In this document: piece after piece, positions 1 through 5,225 of the stretch
How the letters are laid out: every line of letters begins with the position of its first letter
How positions within the stretch are numbered: the first letter of the stretch is position 1
From: an uncultured Tissierellia bacterium
GTDB lineage: Bacteria > Bacillota > Clostridia > Tissierellales > Peptoniphilaceae
NCBI GenBank assembly: GCA_947278105.1
Contig: CAMYOR010000071.1
Location: 1-5,567 of the forward strand
Direction of reading: 5' to 3'
Length of the DNA stretch: 5,567 nt
Made by a program: the position numbers and the translations under genes
The notes under the pieces: generated by a model
Told to the model about the DNA's origin: nothing
Database searches by the model: none
The model's input: the letters and a program-made list of their open reading frames with translations, nothing else

Positions 1-136
1 TGATAATAGCACAGGAAAGGACCGGACCGGCCAGAGGTCCCCGTCCCACTTCGTCTACCCCGCAGACCAAAGAGGTCCTTTCAATTTTTTGCTGGAGTGA
101 TGCCAGCTGCGAATCAGTCCAATGATGTCTTTTCAT
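1..136 (-). CDS. rnhB: Ribonuclease HII, N-terminal part (runs off the window)
   Basis: Only the first 45 codons are visible; the gene continues past position 1. RNase HII cleaves the RNA strand of RNA:DNA hybrids in the cytoplasm and incises at single ribonucleotides embedded in DNA. The visible protein begins MKRHHWTDSQL and reaches the family signature GVDEVGRGPLAGPV at about residues 26-39. D28 and E29 there are the first two acidic metal-binding residues of the active site; the other catalytic Asp residues lie outside the window. The ATG overlaps the rbgA TGA stop as ATGA (4-nt overlap). There is no strong Shine-Dalgarno at normal distance, only GGAAG about 12 nt upstream, so I infer translation coupled to rbgA. 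rbgA followed by rnhB is the usual Bacillota order. The identification is secure from the motif, but the completeness of the gene cannot be judged. Confidence 0.95.
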   Translation of the reverse strand, partial: MKRHHWTDSQLASLQQKIERTSLVCGVDEVGRGPLAGPVLSCAII

Positions 137-978
137 TTTGTATCAGGTTCTTCCAAACTTATGCGTCCCAGCCTGAGCTTTCGAAAATCGTCCAAAATTC
201 TCTGGCTTGTCCTTCCGTAATCAATTTCTCCCCCCCTCTGAACCGCACCAATGGCTCTTCCAATCTCATCCATCAGGCGAAGGGTCGGTTGATCCGCCCG
301 AACCCCATAACGGTTTTCCAGGCTTTCAGGATAGGCTTTTTTTATCCACTCTAAAAAAGCAAAGCTCAGGTCCTGAAGATCCAGGATCTGATCTTTAATT
401 GCCCCGGTCCAGGCCAGATGAAGACCCTGTTCCTCACTGAGCCGGGTCATTAAAATACCCGGAGTATCCAAGAGGACAATGCCCCAGGGACTTTTAATCC
501 ATTGGTTCGAACGGGTGACTCCCGGCTTATTTTCAACCTTCGCCTTTTTCTGCTGAGCCAGATTGTTGACGACGGTTGACTTTCCGGAATTAGGAATCCC
601 GAAGACCATCATGCGGATATCCCTTTCCCTCATTCCTTTCGCACTCTCCTTTGCTCTTTTCTCCTCTAAAAGAAGAAGAGCTCTCTTGCGAAGGGCGGGG
701 CCAAAATTTTCCCTCTGCCCATCCACCGCCAGAGCCTCCATCCCCTTTGAGCGAAAATACCGGACCCAAAGGTCGGTTGTCTCCGGAGAGGCCATGTCTT
801 TTTTGTTTAGGAGTACCAGTCTGGGTTTGTTTTTTGTGATTTCTTCCATTGCATGGTTGGCGGATGAACGGGGCAGGCGGGAGTCCAAAATTTCTAAAGT
901 CAGGTCCACCAGGGGGAGCAGTTTTTTGATCTGATCCTGGGCTTTTTTCATATGGCCAGGATACCAATTGACTGCCAT
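133..978 (-). CDS. rbgA: Ribosome biogenesis GTPase RbgA (YlqF), circularly permuted
   Basis: A 281-residue protein, the normal family length. RbgA is a cytoplasmic GTPase that acts late in 50S subunit assembly in Bacillota. The G motifs are in permuted order: G4 NKKD at residues 58-61, G1 GIPNSGKS at 127-134, a G2-like GVT with T155, and G3 DTPG at 171-174. The N-terminus has the YPGHM signature with H9, the position of the catalytic His known in B. subtilis RbgA, then DSRLPRSS at 32-39 (the DARxP-type motif). A C-terminal helical domain ends in the typical RGGEIDY...LGRISLE pattern. The start is fixed by AAGGAGG four nt before the ATG. The segment after DTPG departs from the usual form (see findings). 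The gene follows a hairpin downstream of rplS, so its transcription may depend on readthrough. It overlaps rnhB by 4 nt. Confidence 0.96.
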   Translation of the reverse strand: MAVNWYPGHMKKAQDQIKKLLPLVDLTLEILDSRLPRSSANHAMEEITKNKPRLVLLNKKDMASPETTDLWVRYFRSKGMEALAVDGQRENFGPALRKRALLLLEEKRAKESAKGMRERDIRMMVFGIPNSGKSTVVNNLAQQKKAKVENKPGVTRSNQWIKSPWGIVLLDTPGILMTRLSEEQGLHLAWTGAIKDQILDLQDLSFAFLEWIKKAYPESLENRYGVRADQPTLRLMDEIGRAIGAVQRGGEIDYGRTSQRILDDFRKLRLGRISLEEPDTK

Positions 979-982
979 AGAG

Positions 983-989
983 CCTCCTT
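983..989 (-). promoter_or_regulatory. Shine-Dalgarno of rbgA
   Basis: The minus strand reads TAAGGAGG, almost a full match to the 3' end of 16S rRNA, with only 4 nt (CTCT) before the ATG at 978. It begins about 10 nt after the base of the upstream hairpin. It is much stronger than the sites of the overlapping genes, which suggests independent initiation on rbgA. Confidence 0.85.
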
Positions 990-994
990 ATCAT

Positions 995-1032
995 AAGAAA
1001 ACAGCGCTCAGAAGAGATTTCTGGGCGCTGTT
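995..1032 (-). terminator. Hairpin between rplS and rbgA, probable leaky terminator or attenuator
   Basis: On the minus strand two 14-nt arms (1032-1019 and 1013-1000) pair with one internal C/A mismatch around a 5-nt loop (1018-1014). The stem is GC-rich in the middle (CAGCGC/GCGCTG) and its 3' side runs into TTTTCTT. This is the form of a Rho-independent terminator, although the T run is short and interrupted by a C. It lies 13 nt after the rplS stop and ends about 10 nt before the rbgA Shine-Dalgarno, leaving no room for a promoter between. I therefore infer partial termination or an mRNA stabilising or processing structure rather than an absolute operon end. Confidence 0.7.
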
Positions 1033-1045
1033 CGGATTTTTCAGA

Positions 1046-1393
1046 TTAATAGTTTTTCTTCTCTCTGACTTTGGCTGCCTTGCCGACCCGGTCACGCAGA
1101 TAGTAGATCTTTGCTCGACGAGTTTTGCCCTGACGGGTAACCTGAATTTTTTCTACTCTCGGAGAATGGAGAAAGAAAGTCCGCTCAACCCCTACTCCAT
1201 AGCTTAAACGCCGAACAGTAAAGGTTTCCTGAACGCCGCCGCCCTGACGTTTAATGACGGTGCCTTCAAAGACCTGGATACGTTCACGCGATCCTTCTTT
1301 AATCCGATAGCTGACCTTGACCGTATCGCCGACATTAAATTCAGGCAGGTCTTTTTTTAACTGTTCAGCCTCCAAACTTTTCATATATTCCAT
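1046..1393 (-). CDS. rplS: 50S ribosomal protein bL19
   Basis: A 115-residue protein, the usual bL19 length. bL19 is a large-subunit protein near the interface with the small subunit. Recognisable family blocks are DLPEFNVGDTVKV at about residues 15-27, RERIQVFEGTVIKRQGGG at 36-53, ETFTVRRLSYGVGVERTF at 56-73 and RRAKIYYLRDRVGKAA at 92-107, followed by a basic tail. The first ATG is chosen because AGGAGG lies 6 nt before it; the second Met (residue 4) would be too far from the site. The Shine-Dalgarno contains the end of trmD, whose TAG stop is read from the same bases, so the two genes are closely linked. A hairpin follows the stop codon. The assignment is unambiguous. Confidence 0.98.
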   Translation of the reverse strand: MEYMKSLEAEQLKKDLPEFNVGDTVKVSYRIKEGSRERIQVFEGTVIKRQGGGVQETFTVRRLSYGVGVERTFFLHSPRVEKIQVTRQGKTRRAKIYYLRDRVGKAAKVREKKNY

Positions 1394-1399
1394 AAGTTT

Positions 1400-1405
1400 C
1401 CTCCT
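1400..1405 (-). promoter_or_regulatory. Shine-Dalgarno of rplS, fused with the trmD stop codon
   Basis: AGGAGG sits 6 nt before the rplS ATG, and its first two bases are the last two of the trmD TAG stop (TAGGAGG). The surrounding 14 nt, AAATAGGAGGAAAC, are identical to those at the ffh-rpsP junction. Confidence 0.88.
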
Positions 1406-2120
1406 ATTTTTTCCTCTGGTCTTTTTCTAAATACTTTTTATAGAGATCAGGACGTTTCCGTCTTGTATTTTCCAGACTGCTTTGTCTTCTCCACTCTGCG
1501 ATGGCTTTGTGGTTTCCATTTAGGAGCACCTCCGGCACCTGGAACCCCCTGAAATCCCGAGGCTTTGTGTATTCATCATACTGAATCAGCCCGTCCGCCA
1601 GGGAGTCGGTGGGAGCGCTGGCTTCATTGCCCAAGACTCCGTCAATCCATCTTACCACAGTATCTACCAAAACCATGGCCGGAATTTCTCCTCCGGTTAA
1701 AACATAGTCTCCGATAGAAATTTCCTCATCAATAAAGTGCTGGCTAACCCGGCTGTCGATTCCTTCATAATGTCCGCACAAAAGAATCAGGTGCTCTTGT
1801 TTGGAAAGTGAAATTGCTTTTTCCTGGGTGAGAACCGGCCCCTGGGGTGAAAGGTAGATCACATGACCCGGATCCTCTAACTCTTCCTTATTCTCCCGCA
1901 AGGATTCGATTGCCTCAACAATGGGCCCCGGCATCATCAGCATTCCGGCGGCACCCCCAAAAACTGTATCGTCTACTTTCCAATGCTTATCATGGGAAAA
2001 GTTGCGAATGTTCGTCAGCCGAATTTCCAGCTTTCCCGATTCTACCGCCTTTCCAATGACCCCGTAATTGCTTAGAAAGTCAAAGACTTCGGGGAAAAGG
2101 GTTAAGATGTCAATTTTCAT
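1404..2120 (-). CDS. trmD: tRNA (guanine-N1)-methyltransferase TrmD
   Basis: A 238-residue protein. TrmD transfers a methyl group from S-adenosylmethionine to N1 of G37 in tRNAs, which prevents +1 frameshifting. It is a SPOUT (trefoil-knot) enzyme working as a dimer. The start MKIDILTLFPE is the canonical N-terminus; 19 further in-frame codons upstream lie inside rimM and are rejected. GAGGGG about 7 nt upstream supports this ATG. Visible motifs are CGHYEGIDSRV at residues 115-125 and SIGDYVLTGGE at 135-145 (knot and SAM pocket). R157 and D172 align with the catalytic Arg154 and Asp169 of the E. coli enzyme. VLLNGNH at 198-204 is also conserved. The loop usually read as PYGGGxGM is VFGGAAGM here (53-60). 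The gene overlaps rimM by 11 nt, and its TAG stop lies in the rplS ribosome binding site. Confidence 0.97.
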   Translation of the reverse strand: MKIDILTLFPEVFDFLSNYGVIGKAVESGKLEIRLTNIRNFSHDKHWKVDDTVFGGAAGMLMMPGPIVEAIESLRENKEELEDPGHVIYLSPQGPVLTQEKAISLSKQEHLILLCGHYEGIDSRVSQHFIDEEISIGDYVLTGGEIPAMVLVDTVVRWIDGVLGNEASAPTDSLADGLIQYDEYTKPRDFRGFQVPEVLLNGNHKAIAEWRRQSSLENTRRKRPDLYKKYLEKDQRKK

Positions 2121-2616
2121 GAAAGAGCCCCTCAATCGGATTGACGATAATTCTTTTATTTTCCAAATCAACCGCAAGGATAATCGCCTTAACGGCAGGA
2201 ATCAGAACTTCCTCTCCCCGTCCATCCACCATCACAAAAATATCATTGGCGACATTGGTCAAAACCCGATCTAAATGGCCAAAAACATGGCCGCTCGGAT
2301 CCTGAATCGATAACCCGGTCAAGTCTTTAATATAGAAAGCATTTGATCCAAGGGGCGGAAGATCTTGTTCGTCAATGTAGAAAACCTGACCTTTAAACCG
2401 GTCTGCATCTTCCCTTCTGTCTACATGAGCCAGTTTTAGAAAGCCAAAGTATCCTTGATCCGAGTAGGATTGCACTTCGTAAACTCGCTCATCCTCGGTA
2501 TAAAGAATCTGCCCGGGGTAAAACCTTCCCTGGCGGGGATCCTCCACTTCAATTTTAAGCTTCCCATCCAGGCCATGCGAACACAAAACCCGGCCAATGC
2601 CTATCCGCTTACTCAT
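2110..2616 (-). CDS. rimM: Ribosome maturation factor RimM
   Basis: A 168-residue protein of normal family size. RimM assists 16S rRNA processing and assembly of the 30S head, and in known cases binds uS19. The N-terminal domain has the GxGRVLCSHGLDGKLK pattern at about residues 6-21 (family form: Gxxxxx HGxxGxxK). The C-terminal PRC-barrel half starts near AFYIKDLTGLSI at 93-104, then GHLDRVLTNVANDIFVM at 113-129, EVLIPAVKAIILAVD at 136-150 and the closing KRIIVNPIEGL at 154-164. The ATG overlaps the end of khpA by 8 nt (ATGAGTAA). Only GGAG about 12 nt upstream resembles a ribosome binding site, so translational coupling is inferred. The 3' end overlaps trmD by 11 nt. The rimM-trmD-rplS order supports the call. 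Confidence 0.96.
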   Translation of the reverse strand: MSKRIGIGRVLCSHGLDGKLKIEVEDPRQGRFYPGQILYTEDERVYEVQSYSDQGYFGFLKLAHVDRREDADRFKGQVFYIDEQDLPPLGSNAFYIKDLTGLSIQDPSGHVFGHLDRVLTNVANDIFVMVDGRGEEVLIPAVKAIILAVDLENKRIIVNPIEGLFHEN

Positions 2617-2848
2617 CCAATGAAGAAATCTCCAAATTTACTTTCACATTTTCTTTAATAGCGCACGCTTTAAGAATTTGACGCATGGAATTTGCGATAT
2701 AGCCTTGTTTTCCGATGACCCGGCCCATATCGTCCGGATTCACCTTCAAGGTAAAATCGACAACCCCGTCATTTCTTTCTTCTGTAATCTGAACATCTTC
2801 CTTGTGGTTTGCCAGATGCATGACCATGTTTTCTAATAATTCTTTCAT
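2609..2848 (-). CDS. khpA: KH-domain RNA-binding protein KhpA (YlqC family)
   Basis: A 79-residue protein made almost entirely of one KH domain. The RNA-contacting GXXG loop is GKQG at residues 46-49, within MGRVIGKQGYIANSMRQIL. The N-terminus MKELLENMV is typical of the family. Related KhpA proteins in streptococci and others bind RNA, often with KhpB, and affect cell division and sRNA biology; that role is known for relatives and is inferred here. The start at 2848 is chosen because the 29 extra in-frame codons upstream lie inside rpsP and encode an Arg/Lys-rich frame-shifted shadow of its tail. The site AGGG about 8 nt upstream is weak. The gene begins 13 nt after the rpsP stop and overlaps rimM by 8 nt. 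In B. subtilis ylqD would follow, but no room exists for it here. Confidence 0.94.
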   Translation of the reverse strand: MKELLENMVMHLANHKEDVQITEERNDGVVDFTLKVNPDDMGRVIGKQGYIANSMRQILKACAIKENVKVNLEISSLDE

Positions 2849-2861
2849 AAAATCGGCCCTA

Positions 2862-3368
2862 TTAATTTTCTGGGTTTTCTGCTGGCGCCTGCGCTTCTTC
2901 AGCCGGAGCTTCTGCCTCTTCGGCCGGAGCCTCACTTACCTCTTGAGAAGCTTCTTCAGCCGCCGTTTCCGCCGCCGCTTTTTCTGCAGCTGCCTGTTCT
3001 TTGGCTAAGGCTTCCTGCTCCGCCTTTTCCGCTTCCTCATCAAGCTTTGCTCTTTCCTTTGCCCTGGCTTCCTGAACGGCTCTTCTGGAGGCTTCATCTA
3101 ACCCCTCCTGGACCATTCCTTCGGCTTCGTAAACGCCATATTCTTTAAAGAGTTTGGAAACGGTTTGCGAGGGTCTTGCCCCATCCGCCATCCAGGCTTT
3201 GGCCTTATCCGCATCTACGCTGAACATCCGGGGATTGGCGATTGGGTTATAATATCCAATCTCCTCGATAAAACGTCCAAGGGTGGATCGCCGAGAATCA
3301 GCGACAACAATGCGATAAAAAGGTTTTTTGGCTGCGCCCAAACGCTTCATTCTAATTTTTACGGACAT
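2862..3368 (-). CDS. rpsP: 30S ribosomal protein bS16 with a long Ala/Glu-rich C-terminal tail
   Basis: A 168-residue protein, about twice the usual 80-90 of bS16. bS16 is an early-binding small-subunit protein that stabilises 16S rRNA folding. The core occupies about residues 1-85: the start MSVKIRMKRLGAAKKPFYRI, then VVADSRRS at 21-28, GRFIEEIGYYNP at 31-42 and GARPSQTVSKLF at 63-74. From about residue 95 the chain turns into charged low-complexity sequence rich in Ala, Glu and Lys, likely helical or disordered. It ends in repeats of the form EAPAEEA from residue 146 and is strongly acidic at the end. The reading frame is open throughout and the gene keeps its place, so this looks like a real extension rather than a fusion artefact. 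AGGAGG lies 5 nt before the ATG and contains part of the ffh TAG stop. Confidence 0.96.
   Translation of the reverse strand: MSVKIRMKRLGAAKKPFYRIVVADSRRSTLGRFIEEIGYYNPIANPRMFSVDADKAKAWMADGARPSQTVSKLFKEYGVYEAEGMVQEGLDEASRRAVQEARAKERAKLDEEAEKAEQEALAKEQAAAEKAAAETAAEEASQEVSEAPAEEAEAPAEEAQAPAENPEN
2871..2933 (-). repeat. Three 21-nt tandem units in the rpsP tail
   Basis: Seven-codon units at 2933-2913, 2912-2892 and 2891-2871 encode EAPAEEA, EAPAEEA and QAPAENP. The first two match in protein but differ at several third positions (for example GAG/GAA, GCC/GCT, GCA/GCG), and the third is more diverged. The synonymous differences suggest an old duplication kept at the protein level rather than recent slippage. 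Confidence 0.8.
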
Positions 3369-3373
3369 GGTTT

Positions 3374-3379
3374 CCTCCT
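3374..3379 (-). promoter_or_regulatory. Shine-Dalgarno of rpsP, fused with the ffh stop codon
   Basis: AGGAGG lies 5 nt before the rpsP ATG. Its first two bases belong to the ffh TAG stop, giving TAGGAGG. The geometry is the same as at the trmD-rplS junction, which suggests that ribosomes ending on ffh can reload on rpsP. Confidence 0.88.
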
Positions 3380-4712
3380 ATTTGAAGAACCTAGAAAATG
3401 GATTCTTCTTATTTGATTTTTGAAGTTTAGCCAAACGCTTCATCATTTTTTTAGAATCCTTAAACTGCTTGATAAGTCGGTTCACTACGACTGGGCTTTG
3501 GCCAGAGCCCTTTGCGATGCGCTCCCTGCGAGAAACATTTATGAGATCGGGATTTTTCCTCTCCTCGTCGGTCATTGAGCTGAGGATTGCTTCGATGTGG
3601 ACGATTTGTTTATCGTCAATATCCAGTCCCGCTATCGCCTTTTGGTCAATTCCTGGAATCAACCCCAGGAGGTCCTTGAGGGGACCCATCTTTTTGACCT
3701 GCTGTAATTGATCGTAAAAATCATTGAGATCAAAGGTTGCCTTACGGAGTTTTTCTGCGGACCGGGCCGCCTTCTCCTGATCCAGATTCTCTTCTGCTCT
3801 TTCAATCAGAGTCAGAACATCGCCCATCCCAAGGATTCGGCTGACCAAGCGATCTGGATGAAATTCGTCCAGATCCTCGAGCTTTTCTCCGGTTCCTACG
3901 AACTTAATCGGCTTTTGGGTCACCGCCTTGACAGATAAAGCCGCTCCTCCTCGGGCATCCCCGTCCATTTTGGAAAGGATAATGCCGGTAAGACCGATTT
4001 CTTTATTAAATGTGTCTGCAACGTTCACGGCTTCCTGACCGGTCATTGCATCGACGACAAGGAGGGTTTCAGTTATGGAGACAGCTTTTTTGATTTCCGA
4101 AAGCTCTTCCATAAGCTTTTCATCAATCTGCAGGCGGCCGGCGGTATCAATAATGGCGATGTCATGGCCTGTTCTTTTGGCTTCATTCCTTCCATCCCTG
4201 GCAATTTGTACCGGGGATTGGTCCGTCCCTTCCTCAAAAACGTCGGCCCCTACCTGTTGGCCGAGGACCTGGAGCTGACGAACTGCTGCCGGACGGTAGA
4301 CATCACAGGCAATCAGAAGCGGACGACGCCCTTTTTTAATGAAATACTTCGCAAGCTTTGCAGCATGAGTGGTCTTGCCTGAGCCCTGAAGGCCACACAT
4401 CATGATCACGGTAGGCGGCTGTGGTTCGTAGACCAGAGACTGATTTTCATCAGACATGAGTAAAATCATCTCTTCCCGGACAATCTTCACCACCATCTGT
4501 CCGGGGGTCAGTGAGGTCATTACCTCTTCACCAATGGCCCGGGCCTTGATCTTGGCGATTAAATCCTTCACCACCTTATAATTGACATCCGCCTCCAAAA
4601 GCGCCAGGCGGATCTCTCTCATGGCCTGGTTGACATCTTCTTCACTGAGCTTCCCGCGGCCGGTCAGCTTGGCAAAGGTCTGCTGGAGACGTTCCTGAAG
4701 ATTCTCAAACAT
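3378..4712 (-). CDS. ffh: Signal recognition particle GTPase Ffh
   Basis: A 444-residue protein, standard length. Ffh binds the SRP RNA and the signal sequence of nascent membrane proteins and, with FtsY, delivers the ribosome to the membrane. The N domain covers about residues 1-90 (MFENLQERLQQTFAKL start, ALLEADVNYKVV at 37-48). The G domain holds G1 GLQGSGKT at 107-114, DVYRPAA at 137-143, G3 DTAGR at 189-193, G4 SKMD at 247-250 (usually TKMD) and GTGE at 273-276. The M domain, from about 295, has MGPLKDLLGLIPG at 342-354 and the RNA-binding SRRERIAKGSG at 394-404. The ATG at 4712 overlaps ylxM by 8 nt (ATGTTTGA). An in-frame TTG nine codons upstream has no ribosome binding site and is not the family N-terminus. 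The purine-rich end of ylxM gives only a weak site, so coupling is likely. Confidence 0.98.
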   Translation of the reverse strand: MFENLQERLQQTFAKLTGRGKLSEEDVNQAMREIRLALLEADVNYKVVKDLIAKIKARAIGEEVMTSLTPGQMVVKIVREEMILLMSDENQSLVYEPQPPTVIMMCGLQGSGKTTHAAKLAKYFIKKGRRPLLIACDVYRPAAVRQLQVLGQQVGADVFEEGTDQSPVQIARDGRNEAKRTGHDIAIIDTAGRLQIDEKLMEELSEIKKAVSITETLLVVDAMTGQEAVNVADTFNKEIGLTGIILSKMDGDARGGAALSVKAVTQKPIKFVGTGEKLEDLDEFHPDRLVSRILGMGDVLTLIERAEENLDQEKAARSAEKLRKATFDLNDFYDQLQQVKKMGPLKDLLGLIPGIDQKAIAGLDIDDKQIVHIEAILSSMTDEERKNPDLINVSRRERIAKGSGQSPVVVNRLIKQFKDSKKMMKRLAKLQKSNKKNPFSRFFK

Positions 4713-5091
4713 ATTCTTCGTCGCTTTCTTCGCCGACAAGCTTTTGGCGAATTGATTTCAATTCATCCAGCTCTTGGAAGAGGACGGCGTCTTTTCTGTC
4801 TTTTTCATCTGAGCTAAGGGTCTGTTCCATCGCATGAATGAGATCCCCCAGTTCCTGATCTGCAATCATGTTTTTTTCCATGACCTTTAGCCGTTTTTCC
4901 ATCAAATCAATCTTGTGGACGGCACGCTGCAGCTGAGAAGAAACCGCCTGTTTGGAGATTCCCAGGTTATTTCCAATTTCTTGAAGGGATAAATCCTCAT
5001 AAAAGTAAGCGTGCATCAGGGACTGCTGATTTTGTGTCAAGAAAGAACCATAGACCTGATAAAGAAGGCCAATTCGAAAAGATTCATCCAT
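4705..5091 (-). CDS. ylxM: YlxM/p13 family helix-turn-helix protein associated with SRP
   Basis: A 128-residue protein. The family is encoded next to ffh in Bacillota, and in Streptococcus mutans YlxM is reported to affect SRP function; its exact role is unsettled. An HTH resembling sigma factor region 4 spans about residues 12-60. It has the core LSLQEIGNNLGISKQAVSSQ at 34-53 and the preceding LTQNQQSLMHAYFYEDLS, the usual family pattern. A charged, probably coiled helical segment follows (62-120), then a short acidic tail EESDEEYV. It is somewhat longer than B. subtilis YlxM (about 110 residues, from memory). The start at 5091 is fixed by AGGAGG 6 nt upstream; the 31 in-frame codons before it fall in the promoter-leader region. 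It is the first gene after the promoter at 5156-5184 and overlaps ffh by 8 nt. Confidence 0.93.
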   Translation of the reverse strand: MDESFRIGLLYQVYGSFLTQNQQSLMHAYFYEDLSLQEIGNNLGISKQAVSSQLQRAVHKIDLMEKRLKVMEKNMIADQELGDLIHAMEQTLSSDEKDRKDAVLFQELDELKSIRQKLVGEESDEEYV

Positions 5092-5097
5092 GATTTT

Positions 5098-5103
5098 CCT
5101 CCT
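5098..5103 (-). promoter_or_regulatory. Shine-Dalgarno of ylxM
   Basis: AGGAGG lies 6 nt before the ATG at 5091. It decides the start of the first gene of the operon against the longer in-frame reading. Confidence 0.85.
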
Positions 5104-5155
5104 GACTGCCGTTAAAATAATCCTTCTCACATTTTTTCTAAAAAAGGTATTAACA

Positions 5156-5184
5156 ATAATAACGGACAAAAAACGAACTGTCAA
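5156..5184 (-). promoter_or_regulatory. Sigma-A type promoter of the ylxM-ffh operon
   Basis: On the minus strand a perfect -35 TTGACA (5184-5179) is followed by a 17-nt spacer (5178-5162) and the -10 TATTAT (5161-5156), five of six matches to TATAAT with ideal spacing. Initiation would be expected near 5148-5151, giving a leader of about 57 nt before ylxM. The -35 box is part of the downstream arm of the ftsY terminator. No start site data exist here; the call rests on consensus and position. Confidence 0.82.
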
Positions 5185-5209
5185 GCCTATACGCTTGACA
5201 GTTCGTTTT
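5168..5209 (-). terminator. Intrinsic terminator of ftsY
   Basis: Two perfectly complementary 17-nt arms (5209-5193 and 5186-5170) flank a 6-nt loop (5192-5187). On the minus strand the stem ends in a run of six T (5173-5168). It begins 17 nt after the ftsY stop. On the plus strand the run is only TTTTCTCT, so termination is mainly for ftsY. The arm contains the -35 box of the next promoter. Confidence 0.93.
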
Positions 5210-5225
5210 CTCTAGTTTAGCTCCT

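Noticed and set aside
97..994. Open frames of 60-130 codons on the plus strand and in a second minus frame across rbgA
   Set aside because: They overlap a clear conserved gene, have no recognisable motifs, and show the composition expected of shadow frames.
2849..2935. N-terminal extension of khpA rich in Arg and Lys
   Set aside because: It is a frame-shifted reading of the Ala/Glu-rich rpsP tail. The KH family starts at MKELLENMV, and the short start has its own (weak) site after the rpsP stop.
2802..3008. Plus-strand Phe/Arg-rich frame opposite rpsP and khpA
   Set aside because: It is the complement of the Ala/Glu codon repeats, which produces Arg/Phe runs by default. There is no ribosome binding site or gene context on that strand.
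4713..4739. Alternative TTG start of ffh, nine codons upstream
   Set aside because: There is no ribosome binding site before it, it lies inside ylxM, and the known Ffh N-terminus corresponds to MFENL at 4712.
5107..5165. Inverted CCGTTA/TAACGG around the ylxM leader
   Set aside because: The arms are only 6 bp and about 47 bp apart, and one lies upstream of the expected transcription start. It is not convincing as an operator or RNA structure.
5092..5184. Upstream in-frame extension of ylxM
   Set aside because: It would begin within the -35 box of the predicted promoter and is not family-like. AGGAGG sits before the ATG at 5091.
5195..5223. Plus-strand promoter from the mirrored TTGACA in the other terminator arm
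   Set aside because: At 16-18 nt spacing there is no sequence resembling TATAAT (TAGCTC at 17), and no plus-strand gene follows.
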